Shown here in pieces: positions 11,863-22,726 of a stretch of 64,000 nt of DNA. How positions within the stretch are numbered: the stretch's first letter is position 1; each line of letters starts with the position of its first letter. The notes below the pieces were generated by a model. That model was not told the DNA's origin, ran no database searches, and worked only from the letters and a program-made list of their open reading frames with translations. The stretch is from Raphanus sativus (Eukaryota > Streptophyta > Magnoliopsida > Brassicales > Brassicaceae). A program made the position numbers and the translations under genes. The stretch covers positions 32,587,288 to 32,651,287 of the forward strand of contig NC_079519.1 of NCBI RefSeq assembly GCF_000801105.2, given 5' to 3'.

Positions 11863-13252
11863 TTTAAGAAGTGAGTTCGGACACAACTCTAGGATCTTGT
11901 TAAGGTTGGTATGTTTTTTGGCAGTTATTGTGAGAAAACGAGGATCACTTTAGTATGGATGCTATGTTGCAAGACTTTCAACATTTTAAGTATGAATGGT
12001 ATTTGTTCTTGTTCTGTTTGTTCTTGTAGAGAAACGAATTTATCAAGTGGCTCTATGTAGAGTTATGTGGTTTATAGCATTTTTGTTATACCCACCAAAA
12101 CCTCTTAGAAGGTGTTCTATATGGCCAGAAGCATTTTTCAGGACTGAGGTTCTGATATCATCCTCGTAGGCAAGTCTTTAATCAGGTACAACTTGGTGTG
12201 AGATGAGTTCTTAAAATTCCCTTTTATTGAGAGTGTGAGATGAGAGGATCTTGTTTTGGATGAGATCATCAAGTGTAGTTTTGACTCTTTTACTAGCAGA
12301 GGAGATAGATAAGACCACTGAGCAGCAGAAAGAAACTAATTGGTTCTGCTTTTTAGATTCTTAGCAATATATAATCTGCCTAAATTAAACTTGTTTTTTT
12401 TTGGACTACCCATTTTACTAATTCAAGTTTTGGTCAATATTGAGATTGTTCAGAGGAACAACTCTAGTTACTCTATGAGTCTATGACCCTATCTAACTTA
12501 GAAAATAATACATCTTATACTTTAGCCTTAACTAAGGAGTTAGCACGAACATTACGAATCTTAGGAACATGAACTATTATAATCAACTGAAAAACAATCC
12601 TGCAAAGATTGAAAAGAAACTGGTTCCAGGAGAAAGCCTACCAGTCTATCGGATTCTTAATCATATCCACCATTGAGAATAAACTTTTATTTTTTTTGTC
12701 ACACTCCACCATTGAGAATAAACTAATTAGTTCATTCAGTATGATCTGGTTTGTTTCATATGGACCGGGTCAATTAAATAAAACAAATAGGGTTCTTGTG
12801 AAGGACCAAGCTGACCTGACAATATGTTGATTCCTGTCTTGATTCAGTCTGGTTTTGAGTTAATTTTGGATTAATATATAAACGATACAAATCTCATCAT
12901 ATTATATTGCATTATATAATACTTTTTTTTGTCAGCATTGTAATACTATCTAAAATGTTATGGCGCATCGTAGTTGACTTTCTGACACGAGACGTGAGTG
13001 TGTCCTGTCTTTTTCCCTCTTTAAATATTACTTATACGTGCTCTGCAAGTAAGAACGTGCTGACCACTCCATCAAAAATAATTATCTATATACCTAAAAG
13101 ATAGATCCAATTATAGTATTGGCTGTTTACTTGTAGTGCAAACTTCTCATTCAACACAACACCCTTATTATAAAAGCACACAAGCATCACCCTTCTAGCT
13201 TAAGAAAAAAAAAACATCTCATTGTTCCTAACATTTTTCTTTACTCTTAGCA
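11863..13252. other. TRAX 3' region and sulfotransferase promoter
   Basis: No gene is visible. A 20-bp phrase containing ccaccattgagaataaact is repeated directly near 12668 and 12709. The promoter of the next gene includes a TATA-like tataaaagc near 13169 and a short leader just before the ATG at 13253. Confidence 0.45.
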
Positions 13253-14227
13253 ATGTCGTCACCATCATCTGTTGACTACTTGAGAGATGAAAAATTGACA
13301 CAAGAAACAAGAGATCTGATTTCTTCTCTTCCAAGCGAGAAAGGTTGGCTAGTCAGCAAAATATATCAGTTCCAAGGATGTTGGCACACGGAAGCTCTGT
13401 TACAAGGAATCTTGACGTGCCAAAAACACTTCGAGGCCAAAGATTCCGACATTATCCTCGTCAACAATCCTAAATCAGGTACCACTTGGTTAAAATCTCT
13501 CGTCTTTGCTCTCATTAACCGACACAAGTTCCCAGTCTCTTCTGGCAAGCATCCTCTTCTAGTTACCAATCCGCACCTTCTTGTTCCCTTCTTGGAAGGA
13601 GTTTACTACGAATCTCCAGATTTCGATTTCTCGGTCTTGCCGTTTCCAAGACTCATGAACACGCACATGTCGCATCTTTCGCTCCCGGAGTCGGTTAAGA
13701 ACTCGTCTTGTAAGATTGTGTATTGTTGCAGGAACCCTAAGGACATGTTTGTGTCCTTGTGGCATTTTGGGAAGAAGCTTGCTCCTCAAGAAACCGCTGA
13801 TTATCCTATTGAAAAAGCTGTTGAAGCGTTTTGCCAAGGTAAGTTTATTGGTGGACCCTTTTGGGATCATGTGTTGGAGTATTGGTATGCGAGCCTCGAG
13901 AATCCGAACAAGGTATTGTTTGTTACGTACGAGGAGCTCAAGAAGCAGACTGAAGTTGAGGTTAAGCGGATAGCTGAGTTCATTGGATGTGGTTTTACTG
14001 AAGAGGAAGAAGTGAGAGAGATTGTGAAGTTGTGTAGTTTTGAGAGTTTGAGTAAACTGGAAGTTAATAGACAAGGGAAACTGCCAAATGGAATAGAGAC
14101 TAATGCTTTCTTTAGAAAGGGAGAGGTTGGAGGATGGAGTGATACTTTGAGTGAGTCACTGGCAGAGGTAATAGATAGAACCACTGAAGATAAGTTTGGA
14201 GGTTCTGGTCTGAGATTTTCTTGTTGA
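13253..14227 (+). CDS. SOT12: Cytosolic sulfotransferase, SOT12-like, copy 1
   Basis: A single exon encodes 324 residues, the usual size for plant cytosolic sulfotransferases. It transfers sulfate from PAPS to hydroxyl groups. Arabidopsis SOT12 and Brassica BNST proteins act on salicylate, brassinosteroids and flavonoids, but substrate cannot be told from sequence. The PAPS 5'-phosphosulfate loop is NPKSGTTWLKSL (about residue 70), and the 3'-phosphate site includes YCCRNPKDMFVSLWHF. The C-terminal PAPS motif is RKGEVGGW near residue 287, and the catalytic His lies in MNTHMSHLSLP. It is nearly collinear with Arabidopsis AT2G03760. It forms a tandem pair with the copy at 16483. Leader sequences just upstream of both ATGs are also similar, so the duplication included the 5' end. 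Confidence 0.95.
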   Translation: MSSPSSVDYLRDEKLTQETRDLISSLPSEKGWLVSKIYQFQGCWHTEALLQGILTCQKHFEAKDSDIILVNNPKSGTTWLKSLVFALINRHKFPVSSGKHPLLVTNPHLLVPFLEGVYYESPDFDFSVLPFPRLMNTHMSHLSLPESVKNSSCKIVYCCRNPKDMFVSLWHFGKKLAPQETADYPIEKAVEAFCQGKFIGGPFWDHVLEYWYASLENPNKVLFVTYEELKKQTEVEVKRIAEFIGCGFTEEEEVREIVKLCSFESLSKLEVNRQGKLPNGIETNAFFRKGEVGGWSDTLSESLAEVIDRTTEDKFGGSGLRFSC

Positions 14228-16482
14228 ATCAATCTTTGAAACTTATTGTGCTTTTGTTTTTGCTTTAATATCGATTTCAAGCTTGTGAGTTTTCTTGTTT
14301 CTGATTTTTTTGTGTGTTTTGAGATGTTATTCTAGTTCGTTGTTTAATTTTTGTTTAACGCTGGTTGATTCTGATATTACAATTTTCTGTGTTTAATAAT
14401 TTGATCTTTGGTATGAATAAATTGATTCAGGTTTCTTTCTATTTTCAAAACTGTGAATCAATATTCGACTTTTTGTCTTTGGAGTTGGCTTTGGACCCTG
14501 ATTTTTCTTCTAGGTGTGTGTGAAACTAATCTTTGTTAAAACCAATAATAGGCATATAAAGCATTACTCCTTTGTTCGAAACTAGGAGCACAATAACACC
14601 GATGCTTACGTTTAAATCACTAGCTTTATACTATGTTCGGTGGTATACTCTTTTCAATATATGAAACAGAAATGTGATTTTAAAATGTAAACGCCAAAAC
14701 TATGAGATATTAGACTAAGTTCTACACTGGAGAATTAAGTATAAAGTATCTAGTATATAAAAAGAAATCCGACTATAATTAGTACGAAACCTTTTGAAAA
14801 GAAACCTAAAACTAAATCTATGTGGCTTTGCCTCTAAAATTCAAAATGGACAATATCATACTAATTGAATAATAAAAAGTTGGATATGGAGTATCACAAT
14901 CCTAACAATTGGTATAAGATTTGTAAGAAAACCAAAATATCATTCGAATAAGAATAAGACTCTTCAAGTCAGAAAAGAATGTATACGGCAGAAATGTCAG
15001 AAAATCATGGAACTTGTGATACGAGACTTTTTGAAAAAGAACCCAAAAATAAATCCATATAGATTTTGCCTCCAAAATTTAAATGTATAATATTATATTA
15101 ATCGGATAATAAAGAGTTGGATATGAACTCACTAAATTCCAACAAAAGTTATTTAACTTTACAATTTTTTGTGGAAAAATATTTAATATGTTTATCCGCC
15201 TATTTTTTTCTTGTTGACTAAGTGTTTTATTTCATATTTTTTTGTTGATAAAAACACTTTAATTCTTAATTTTTATAACCAACGTGTTTTAGTTTCAACA
15301 TTAACGTCATACTTTTCAATTGATTTCTTAAATAGTATTATAATCTTTTTAGTATATGACAAAAAGTAGACTTGTGCATTCTTATTGATTTCTGTGTATT
15401 CAAAATAATGTTGTGATTATGTGTCAGTATTTGTTAAAACTTGCATGCACAGCTACCCGTCAGTGTACATGTTCTAAGCACATGTTGTCCATGCACATAA
15501 CCCACTTGTCTGATCGATCTGTCCAAAGCAATATAACAAAACAAAAACAAAAAGTGTGGTTCAAAAGGAACCCATGACTTCTAACATAACTCATTTGTCT
15601 GATCGAGCTTTCCAGAGAAACAAAAATCATCCCGACTTTTCAAAAAGTACATTAAGTATTTGTAATTAACTAATTTCATCTTATCACATTTAAATTTTAT
15701 GTTTATTTACTAAAACTTTGCAATTTATGTTTTCACATTGTTATTTAGTTAATTTATATCCTAATTTATTCATTTTATGAAAATATTAGTTCGATGAAAA
15801 ATTTGTGTGTTTAAAAATAAAAAGTAAAAAATAAATATTTTTATTTTCGTTTACAGTTTGTTGTAACTTATAGTACTTATTTGGTTATAATAATAATTAA
15901 ATATAAATAAAATAATACTAAATGTTAGTAACGTGAAATTGAAAAATGAAAAATACAAAATAGTATGATATGTTTATAGTAGTTAAAAAATAAAATAATT
16001 AATAATAATTAAAGTAACTATATTTAGATGAAAAGCAATAAAATACATTACTATAAATTTGGTGTAATAGAGTTTCAAAAATTTGAATGCAATCTCACTA
16101 TCAATAAGATTTTGATGACAAAAGAAGAAAGAAGTTAAGGAAACCCTTTTAGGAAAAGATATACTGGAGAATGGCGAGAGAGTAAGACACTTTGGCTCTT
16201 TCACTGTGTGATGAAATTTCAAGAATTTTCTAGATCCCTCTTTTTCAATGCAACATCCAAACATATCCAGTACTTGTTTCTTGTCCACAAGTTAGTAATC
16301 TCTTCTTTTTCTTTAGATATGATTCTCCTTAACTCAATTCAAGTAAATGATGTGGCTATCTTTCTTGGACCAAAAGATATATCCCAACTATATAAACACA
16401 CACAACCTCAATGAGATAGAGCTTAAGGAAGAAAACATCTCATAGTTTCTAACAGTTTCTGAATTTATCTATACTCTTGACA
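14228..16482. other. Spacer between tandem sulfotransferases, with a diverged direct repeat
   Basis: No gene is seen. A segment of about 115 bp at 14784-14900 (containing tttgcctctaaaattcaaaa) recurs in diverged form at 15021-15136 (tttgcctccaaaatttaaat). The phrase ttgtctgatcga recurs near 15507 and 15597. The last 120 bp before the ATG includes ctatataaacacac, a likely TATA element at about 16388. Confidence 0.5.
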
Positions 16483-17457
16483 ATGGCATCATCATCTGTT
16501 CCTGTTTACTTGAGAGATGAGAATCTGACACAAGAAACAAGAGATCTGCTTTCTTCTCTTCCAAGCGAGAAAGGTTGGTTAGTCAGTGAAATGTATCAAT
16601 ACGAAGGAAGTTGGCACACACAAGCTGTGTTACAAGGAGTCGTGAACTGCCAGAAACACTTTGAAGCCAATGATTCCGATATCATCCTCGCCACCCTTCC
16701 TAAATCAGGTACCACTTGGTTAGAGGCTCTTCTCTTTGCTCTCATTCACCGAAAAAAGTTTCCTGTTTCTTCTGGTAATCATCCTCTTCTAGCTACCAAT
16801 CCGCACCTCCTTGTGCCCTACATGGAAGGAGACTACTGCGTATCTCCAGACGTCGATTTCTCCAAGTTGCCTTCTCCAAGACTCATGCAAACGCACTTAT
16901 CGTATCATTCTCTGCCGGTTTCAATCAAGAGCTCGTCTTGTAAGATTGTATACTGTTGTAGAAACCCTAAGGACGTGTTTGTTTCCTTGTGGCATTTTGG
17001 GAAGAAACTTGCTCCTCAAGAAACCGCTGATTATCCAATGGAAAAAGCTCTTGAAGCGTTTTGTCAAGGCAAGTTTATTGGTGGACCCTTTTGGGATCAT
17101 GTGTTGGAGTACTGGTACGAAAGCCGTAAGAATCCGAACAAGGTCTTGTTTGTTACATACGAGGAGCTCAAGAAGCAGACAGGAGATATGGTCAAGAGAA
17201 TGGCAGAGTTCTTGGGATGTGGTTTTACTGCAGAGGAAGAAGTGAGTGAGATTGTGAAGTTGTGTAGTTTTGAGAGTTTGAGTAAACTAGAAGTTAATAA
17301 ACAAGGGAAATTGCCAAATGGAATAGAGACTAGTGCTTTCTTTAGAAAGGGAGAGACTGGAGGATGGAGAGATACTTTGAGTGAGTCCTTGGCAGATATA
17401 ATCGATAGAACCACTGAAGAGAAGTTTGGAGGTTCTGGTCTCAAATTTTCATTTTGA
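16483..17457 (+). CDS. Cytosolic sulfotransferase, SOT12-like, copy 2
   Basis: A single exon of 324 residues, very similar along its length to the copy at 13253. The start is the ATG at 16483; the frame is open two codons further upstream but only to a TTG. PAPS-binding motifs are intact: LPKSGTTWLEAL, YCCRNPKDVFVSLWHF and RKGETGGW. The likely catalytic His is in MQTHLSYHSLP. Differences from copy 1 cluster between residues 95 and 130, the region that lines the acceptor pocket in this family. The copies may therefore differ in substrate preference (inference). The 3' flank carries a duplicated tttttttaataaaggg block at about 17580-17645, which may provide two poly-A signals. Confidence 0.94.
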   Translation: MASSSVPVYLRDENLTQETRDLLSSLPSEKGWLVSEMYQYEGSWHTQAVLQGVVNCQKHFEANDSDIILATLPKSGTTWLEALLFALIHRKKFPVSSGNHPLLATNPHLLVPYMEGDYCVSPDVDFSKLPSPRLMQTHLSYHSLPVSIKSSSCKIVYCCRNPKDVFVSLWHFGKKLAPQETADYPMEKALEAFCQGKFIGGPFWDHVLEYWYESRKNPNKVLFVTYEELKKQTGDMVKRMAEFLGCGFTAEEEVSEIVKLCSFESLSKLEVNKQGKLPNGIETSAFFRKGETGGWRDTLSESLADIIDRTTEEKFGGSGLKFSF

Positions 17458-17766
17458 ATCAATCTTTAAGACTTGTTGTTTTTGTTTCTGTTTTTGCTTT
17501 AAAGATGTTTCTTCAGTCATGTGACTGTTGTTGTTGTTTTCTTCTCTCTTTTTTTCTGCGACCGTGTTGTTGTTTTTTATTTTTTTAATAAAGGGCTTGA
17601 CTGTGTTGTTGTTGTTGTTTTCTCTTTTATTTTTTTAATAAAGGGTTTCAAATTACAATACACAACTCTCAAATCTTGTTTCTTTGATTTCTCTACTATA
17701 TATTTGTATGATCAGACTCACTGAGTTCTATTAAACCCCAAAAGAATCAAGAGTAAAGAAGATAAG

Positions 17767-18199
17767 ATGGGTCTCATAACTATAGTCGTCCTCTGTATTC
17801 TTGCTCTAATAGGCATCAGCTCTGTCTCCGTCGGTTTTACAATAGCAACAGTCACAACTACAGTCGTTGCTGCCGGAGCCGTCACCAAAAGATACATTTT
17901 CAGATTTCAACTCGGCCGTGAAGAACGATATATGGCAATTGGTAAATAATCTCTAAATGTTATATCATTTGTTGAAGTAATAGTAATAGTAATACTTCAA
18001 AATTCTATCCTGTGAGGAAATCACATTAATAAAAAGATTCAATGTTGAAGAACAATAATATGGTTTTTAAAAAAATATATATATGTGTGACTTGATGCTC
18101 TGGTTATATTTCTTGTTTTCTTATTATGCAATTCACTATTTATATTTTGAGGCTTTCCACACAGGAAAAAACATCAGCAAATATGATGTCTTAACATGA
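17767..18199 (+). CDS. Small single-pass membrane or secreted peptide, unidentified
   Basis: Exon 17767-17941 plus exon 18165-18199 give 69 residues. The donor is TTG|GTAAAT and the acceptor CACACAG|G, and the phase is preserved. If the intron is retained, the protein stops after 60 residues. The N-terminal half is strongly hydrophobic (MGLITIVVLCILALIGISS, then a second hydrophobic run rich in Thr, Val and Ala). It reads as a signal peptide plus membrane segment or two short membrane segments. A basic segment with VTKRYIFRF follows, and the end is NISKYDVLT. I do not recognise the family. Support is the good ATG context, coding character and the in-frame intron. It sits between the sulfotransferases and MRH6. 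Confidence 0.45.
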
Positions 18200-18332
18200 G
18201 AAAATAAAAGATCTTAAAACGAATACAGATCATCAATCATATCCATAAAACATGTATTTTTTTTTAAAGATTTCTTCTGATTTTGAAAGAAAAAGTTTCG
18301 GTATCAATGAGGAATGATGTAGTAATCAATCA

Positions 18333-19583
18333 TTAGGCTAAGAGCCAGAAGTCTTTGTGACGTTTCGTGGTGATTAAGTAACCTCCATTGTTACTCTTCT
18401 TCCTGACGGCAATAGCCATGCAATCCGAGTTATGAATACAGTACTCAACAACTCCACCTCCCATTCCTGCCTTCGTGCGCCACTTCCATATCACACGCCA
18501 CTTCAAAGTTCTTTTTCTTTGCCCTAAAACCAACACTCCTGCTCCTTGTTTCTTTGATTCCTCCACTATTGTCTTCCCTTTCTCCTCTGCCGTCTCAACC
18601 ACTACTATCTCCGTCTTCACCTGAAAATATAAACGAGAAAGAAACCTTAATCTCACAAAATGCTTTTGAATACTGATATGTCTTTTTTTTTTTTTTTTGA
18701 ATACTGATATGTCATCAGAGAGTTAGAGCTTACGTTAGGTTTCTTGAGTTGACAAAGGTTTTTCAATGGATGGACTTGTTCATGAGCTCTTGAGTTTCTC
18801 TCCCTTTGTGTCTCGTCTACACCTATGACCATGATAAAACTTTAAGTGAATTTGAGAGACATGCAATGTATAGATGTCAACCTTTTTTGCTGTAATATAG
18901 ATGTCAACTTTACAAGCCTGATCAATACTTATTTTGAAACCGGGAATAAATTGACATAAACTAAACATACATTAGGCCCAAATTAAGTCCAACAATAAAT
19001 CTGAGACCCAATAAACCTAAACAAAACCCAAAAGAATCATTCCTCACACGATAAATATAGTTTCCAGATTTGGCTCTAATTGTTCTGTAATTTAAAGATT
19101 CTAGTAGTAAATGCAACTATGAATATGTGTAAAACCTATGTGAATGTAAATAAACATACCTTGTCCTATGGGTGTTTTCGTGACATGAAGGAGAGTGATA
19201 TTGTCTTCAACTTGAACACAATGTGTTAATGCCCACTGAAGAGCATTCTTTGATTGTGAAGTTGTGTCCACAACAACCATCACTTTCCTCCCACTCTCCG
19301 CCTGAGCTCCTCCTGCTTCAACATACTTATTACCTTCCTCTGTTCTCTGATTCTTCCTATGTTTAGAATCGCTCTTTCTAGATCCAGAAGCACTTCCATC
19401 TTCTGATGATTTGCTCGACGATGATCCTCCTTTGAAGGATGTCCTAATTTTATTCACCCAATACCCTGCTGGTTTCCCCATTTCAAAATCCTTTCTATTT
19501 TTCTTTCTTTTTCTGTTATGTTCTTTGAGTTTTTGGTTGTGTTTTAAATACCGAGTTGCTTGTTTGGTTTTGGTTGGAGCCAT
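18333..19583 (-). CDS. MRH6: Universal stress protein-like MRH6 (morphogenesis of root hair 6)
   Basis: Three exons on the minus strand: 19160-19583, 18734-18822 and 18333-18620, giving 266 residues with in-frame GT-AG introns. The N-terminal 110 residues are very basic and Ser-rich (KEHNRKRKKNRKDFEMGK, SSSSKSSEDGSASGSR), probably disordered. From about residue 112 comes a UspA-like domain: VMVVVDTTSQSKNALQWAL, then HCVQVEDNITLLHV and GAGVLVLGQRKR. The C-terminal block ends VEYCIHNSDCMAIAVRKK. Arabidopsis MRH6 (AT2G03720) mutants have root-hair defects; its biochemical activity is unknown. The canonical ATP-binding G-2X-G-9X-G(S/T) pattern is only partly recognisable. An upstream in-frame start near 19664 exists but is less likely. 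Confidence 0.88.
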
Positions 19584-20087
19584 TTCTTGAACGTGCTTGC
19601 CATGAAAATAATTAACAACCCCCTTTGGACTTGTTCTCATAAATTTATATTTATATAAATACAATTATTTGGTCGTTTTAATAATCCTCCACATCACAAT
19701 CTTGATACTAATGCAGGGCACTACTTGCTTCAGAATCCAAATCTCTTGGCACGTAAATTCATTAAAAGAATCATGTTCTGTAATCCAGATAGTTTTGTCA
19801 TAATCCGACATAATTTCTATGATGCTTCCAAAATAAATAAAATAAAAAGAAGCTTCGCACAACTTTTTTTTTTTGAACTGAGCTTTGCACAACTTTTGTT
19901 TGTAAAAAAACTCAAAATATTGTTATATTCAAAAAGGTAATAATCTGAGAGTATGACATTCAGCTCTTGAATCTATAAAATAGTTTGTAATCAAGAACTA
20001 TGTTTCCCTTGCAATAATTAAATTACACAAGCAATGATATTTGATATATAAAACACACATGTATACACATATATATGTATTATTGCT

Positions 20088-20475
20088 TCAGACCATCCTT
20101 CCAGGGAAGAAACCATTAATAACATTCTGGGATGTTGTTGCAGAGTCGGTAGCATTTGTCACGCCATGATTGTAATGACTGTTTGATATAGGGAAATACA
20201 AACTGTAGGATAAATGATATAGGGAAATACAAACTGTAGGATAAACCTCGCTGATCAGAAGAAAATCAAGGTCTTAACTATTTTTTCTATAATGAATACC
20301 TCATCTGCCATGCTACATTGCCTTGTAAAGGCTTGAAGAAACCTGCTTCTTGAGTTGGAACGTTTGTTTGATAAGAGCTCATGCCTTGTTGTTGCTGCTG
20401 TTGTTTTTGGGAATGTTCTGCAGAAGAAGAAGCTCCCCATAGCGATTGAGTAAGCATTGCATCGCTTTCCTCCAA
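20088..20475 (-). pseudogene. SEP4: SEP4 (MADS-box) 3' remnant: last two exons only
   Basis: The exon at 20300-20475 encodes LEESDAMLTQSLWGASSSAE, a poly-Gln run and EAGFFKPLQGNVAWQM. The exon at 20088-20178 encodes HYNHGVTNATDSATTSQNV and ends FFPGRMV before the stop. This is the C-terminal transactivation region of SEPALLATA4/AGL3 (AT2G03710). Both exons are open and the splice phase matches (AG|T = Ser). No MADS, I or K domain exon lies upstream; instead come MITE-like DNA and a MAP1A fragment. Without the DNA-binding and dimerisation domains it cannot be a MADS factor. The intron contains two adjacent copies of a 30-bp unit (20186-20215, 20217-20246). Confidence 0.85.
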
Positions 20476-20639
20476 CTAAAATAGAAAGAGAGAGAGAACA
20501 ATGTTATAAGATCTCAAATGAATTATTTTATAGCAATCTTATCAAAGAGTTTTAGATTCCGGAATCTAAAAAGGGGTTGTTATTAAGACACTCTCTGTAG
20601 CATTTACTAGCTAGTATGAACGAAGGCGTAGACAAAAAC

Positions 20640-20860
20640 AACATGCATGAGATAAGAGTATTTCTAACCCAACTCTATTTTTTTACTTTAAAATTGAGTA
20701 AAAGTGAAAATAGAGTAACAAATACTCAAACCAACTCATATCTTATTCTATTTTGAAGTTTACTCCATAAATGTAATAATCTATTTTTTTTTTCATGACT
20801 CTATTTTGAAAATAGGGTTGGATCATTTTTACTCCATATTCACTTGGTTTTACGATGCTC
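20640..20860. mobile_element. Possible MITE
   Basis: The left end taacccaactctattttt and the right end aaaatagggttgga face each other as imperfect inverted repeats around a non-coding AT-rich core of about 150 bp. Similar 'ctctattttnnnactc' phrases occur in the element at 21662-21914. It lies where the upstream part of SEP4 is missing. Confidence 0.35.
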
Positions 20861-21269
20861 TAATACAAGTGCAACGAGAGTATGTGTCCTTTCTTTTTCG
20901 ACCGATTATTTTATATGTAGTAAAATAGGTCTGGTCTACACGGGTGGTTTGTTTATTATATAGTTGTCAATTTGGGGTTTAGGTCATGTCTGGCCATGGA
21001 TTTGGAGCTTATAGAACATGTTTATTGAGGGTTTTTAGAATGAGGTTCTTATATTCTGCTAAGAATCTCACTTTAAAAATCTCCAAATAAACATGCTTTT
21101 AAAGCCCAAAAGCTATATGGGGTATTATTGACTTGTCAAACTTGAAGTAAATGGCCAACGAGGCCGTTTCGGGGACGCTAACAACCCTTCCCTCACAGTC
21201 TTCGATAAACCCTAGATTTCTAGTCTACCTCTCTTCAATCATTCATCTGTCTTCAATTGTTAATTCCCT

Positions 21270-22062
21270 TCCCGGTGATCAGAACCCTGATCTTGTTTCT
21301 CAAGGTTGGCTCTACTGTGTGAGGAGAGGGCAGGGCAGAACGCATAAGCTTCCACACTTTGATTGGACAGGGTTCGTATTCCTGTCAAGATAGGATATGA
21401 CTGAGGGATACAAATCAAAAACCATTTCTTGACTGGTTGATTAGATATTATATAGATTTCTTCTTCTTAGGCCACTAAAGCAATATCTCATATCTCCCAA
21501 GCGTATTGTGCCTGCTGAGATTGAAAAACCTGACTGGGCTATTGATGTAAGTCCCTATCACCTGAATTTGTTTTTTTTTTCTCTTGCACTAGTACTTTAT
21601 TACTTACCAAAGTTGATTTGGCCCTCAACTTGATTTTAGTAATGGAACAATCATTTAGCTAAGAGCATCTCCAATGTAAAACTCCATATTTTACTCTGAA
21701 TTTGAGGAAAAGTGAATATGAAAAATGTTTCAATACTACTCTATTTTTCACTCTATAATAGAGTAATGAACAAAAAAAAAATAGATTACTCCATTTATGG
21801 AGTAAATTTTATTATGGAGTGGGATATAGAGTTGGATTAGAATATTTCTTATTTCATATTCATTTTTACTCTATTTTAAAGGAAAAAATTGGAATTTGGT
21901 TGGAAATGCTCTAAGAATTGGCTTAATTAGTGTCAACGTACATGAGCTGTTAATGTTATGTAACAGTTCGATTGACTTGCAATGACTTAGATCGTTTTCA
22001 ACTATTCCATGTTATATTCTGCTCCGAAATTGAACCAAATAGCGATCTACAGCATGTTGTTG
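21270..22062 (+). pseudogene. MAP1A: Methionine aminopeptidase 1A fragment (5' part, frameshifted)
   Basis: Three consecutive exon pieces match the non-catalytic N-terminal part of plant MAP1A (AT2G45240). About 21274-21371 encodes GDQNPDLVSQGWLYCVRRG and HKLPHFDWTG. 21471-21547 encodes PLKQYLISPKRIVPAEIEKP. About 22023-22060 corresponds to EPNSDLQHVVE. The first two join in frame. The third has lost one base before the EPNSDL part relative to the expected frame. The zinc-finger N-terminus is replaced by unrelated residues (an open frame back to 21151). The whole metal-binding catalytic domain is absent. A MITE (21662-21914) sits in the second intron. It cannot encode a working aminopeptidase. 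Confidence 0.8.
21662..21914. mobile_element. MITE with agagcatctccaat termini
   Basis: The left end AGAGCATCTCCAATG and the right end GGTTGGAAATGCTCT are imperfect inverted repeats about 250 bp apart, surrounding non-coding AT-rich sequence. Flanking ctaag/taag may be the remains of a target duplication. It lies inside an intron of the MAP1A fragment. A related right end, ggttggagatgctctta, is seen in a CDC48B intron near 27111. Confidence 0.55.
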
Positions 22063-22726
22063 AGGTTGGTGTTCCTTTAATACATTAGGTCATGTTCATT
22101 AAGTTTTCTTGAATCTGAATCTATGATTTAAACTTTGTTTCTCTTTGTTTGGCTTCATTTGATACTCATTTTTTTGTCACGTACAACTAACAAGGTTTTA
22201 ATACTTGTAAAGTTAGTGTTATTTTCTTACTTTGCTTTAATGCCAGTTGTCTTAATTTCAATATTGTATTATCCACTTACTATATGCCTTTGATTTGATC
22301 TATTCTCATATGTTTTTAGAGAATAGCTTAATCATGTGTGTTGATCAAAAAAGAAAAAAAAAAAAGCTTAATCATGTGTGATCTTTGTTAACTGTTTATT
22401 CATAATAACACTTGATATGTGGTTATGTTTGTTTATCTGCGAGTTATTGAACTGCTTGCCGTTGGAAAATAAAAATATGTGATTTTCTCGTGTATTAATG
22501 ATGGGCTATTGGGCTGATCTACCAAACGAAAAGCCCGGTGAATCAGATTGTCACGAACCGGGTTTTAAGAATTGAACCGGTTATAGAAACTAATCGGTGA
22601 CTAAATTTTATTACCGATATGTCTGTCGTCGTCGTGGTTTCAGTGTTTAACACCCCGGTCGGCTTCTGCGTTTCAGTCGTCTTCCAACTTTGAGCATCTT
22701 CCCCAGACTTTCATCCTGCTGCTCTC

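Noticed and set aside
13559..14280. Long antisense frames over the sulfotransferases
   Set aside because: They are mirror frames of the real sulfotransferase coding sequences; the sense protein carries all family motifs.
16477..16482. Two extra N-terminal codons on the second sulfotransferase
   Set aside because: They depend on a TTG start; the ATG at 16483 aligns with the paralogue's start and family length.
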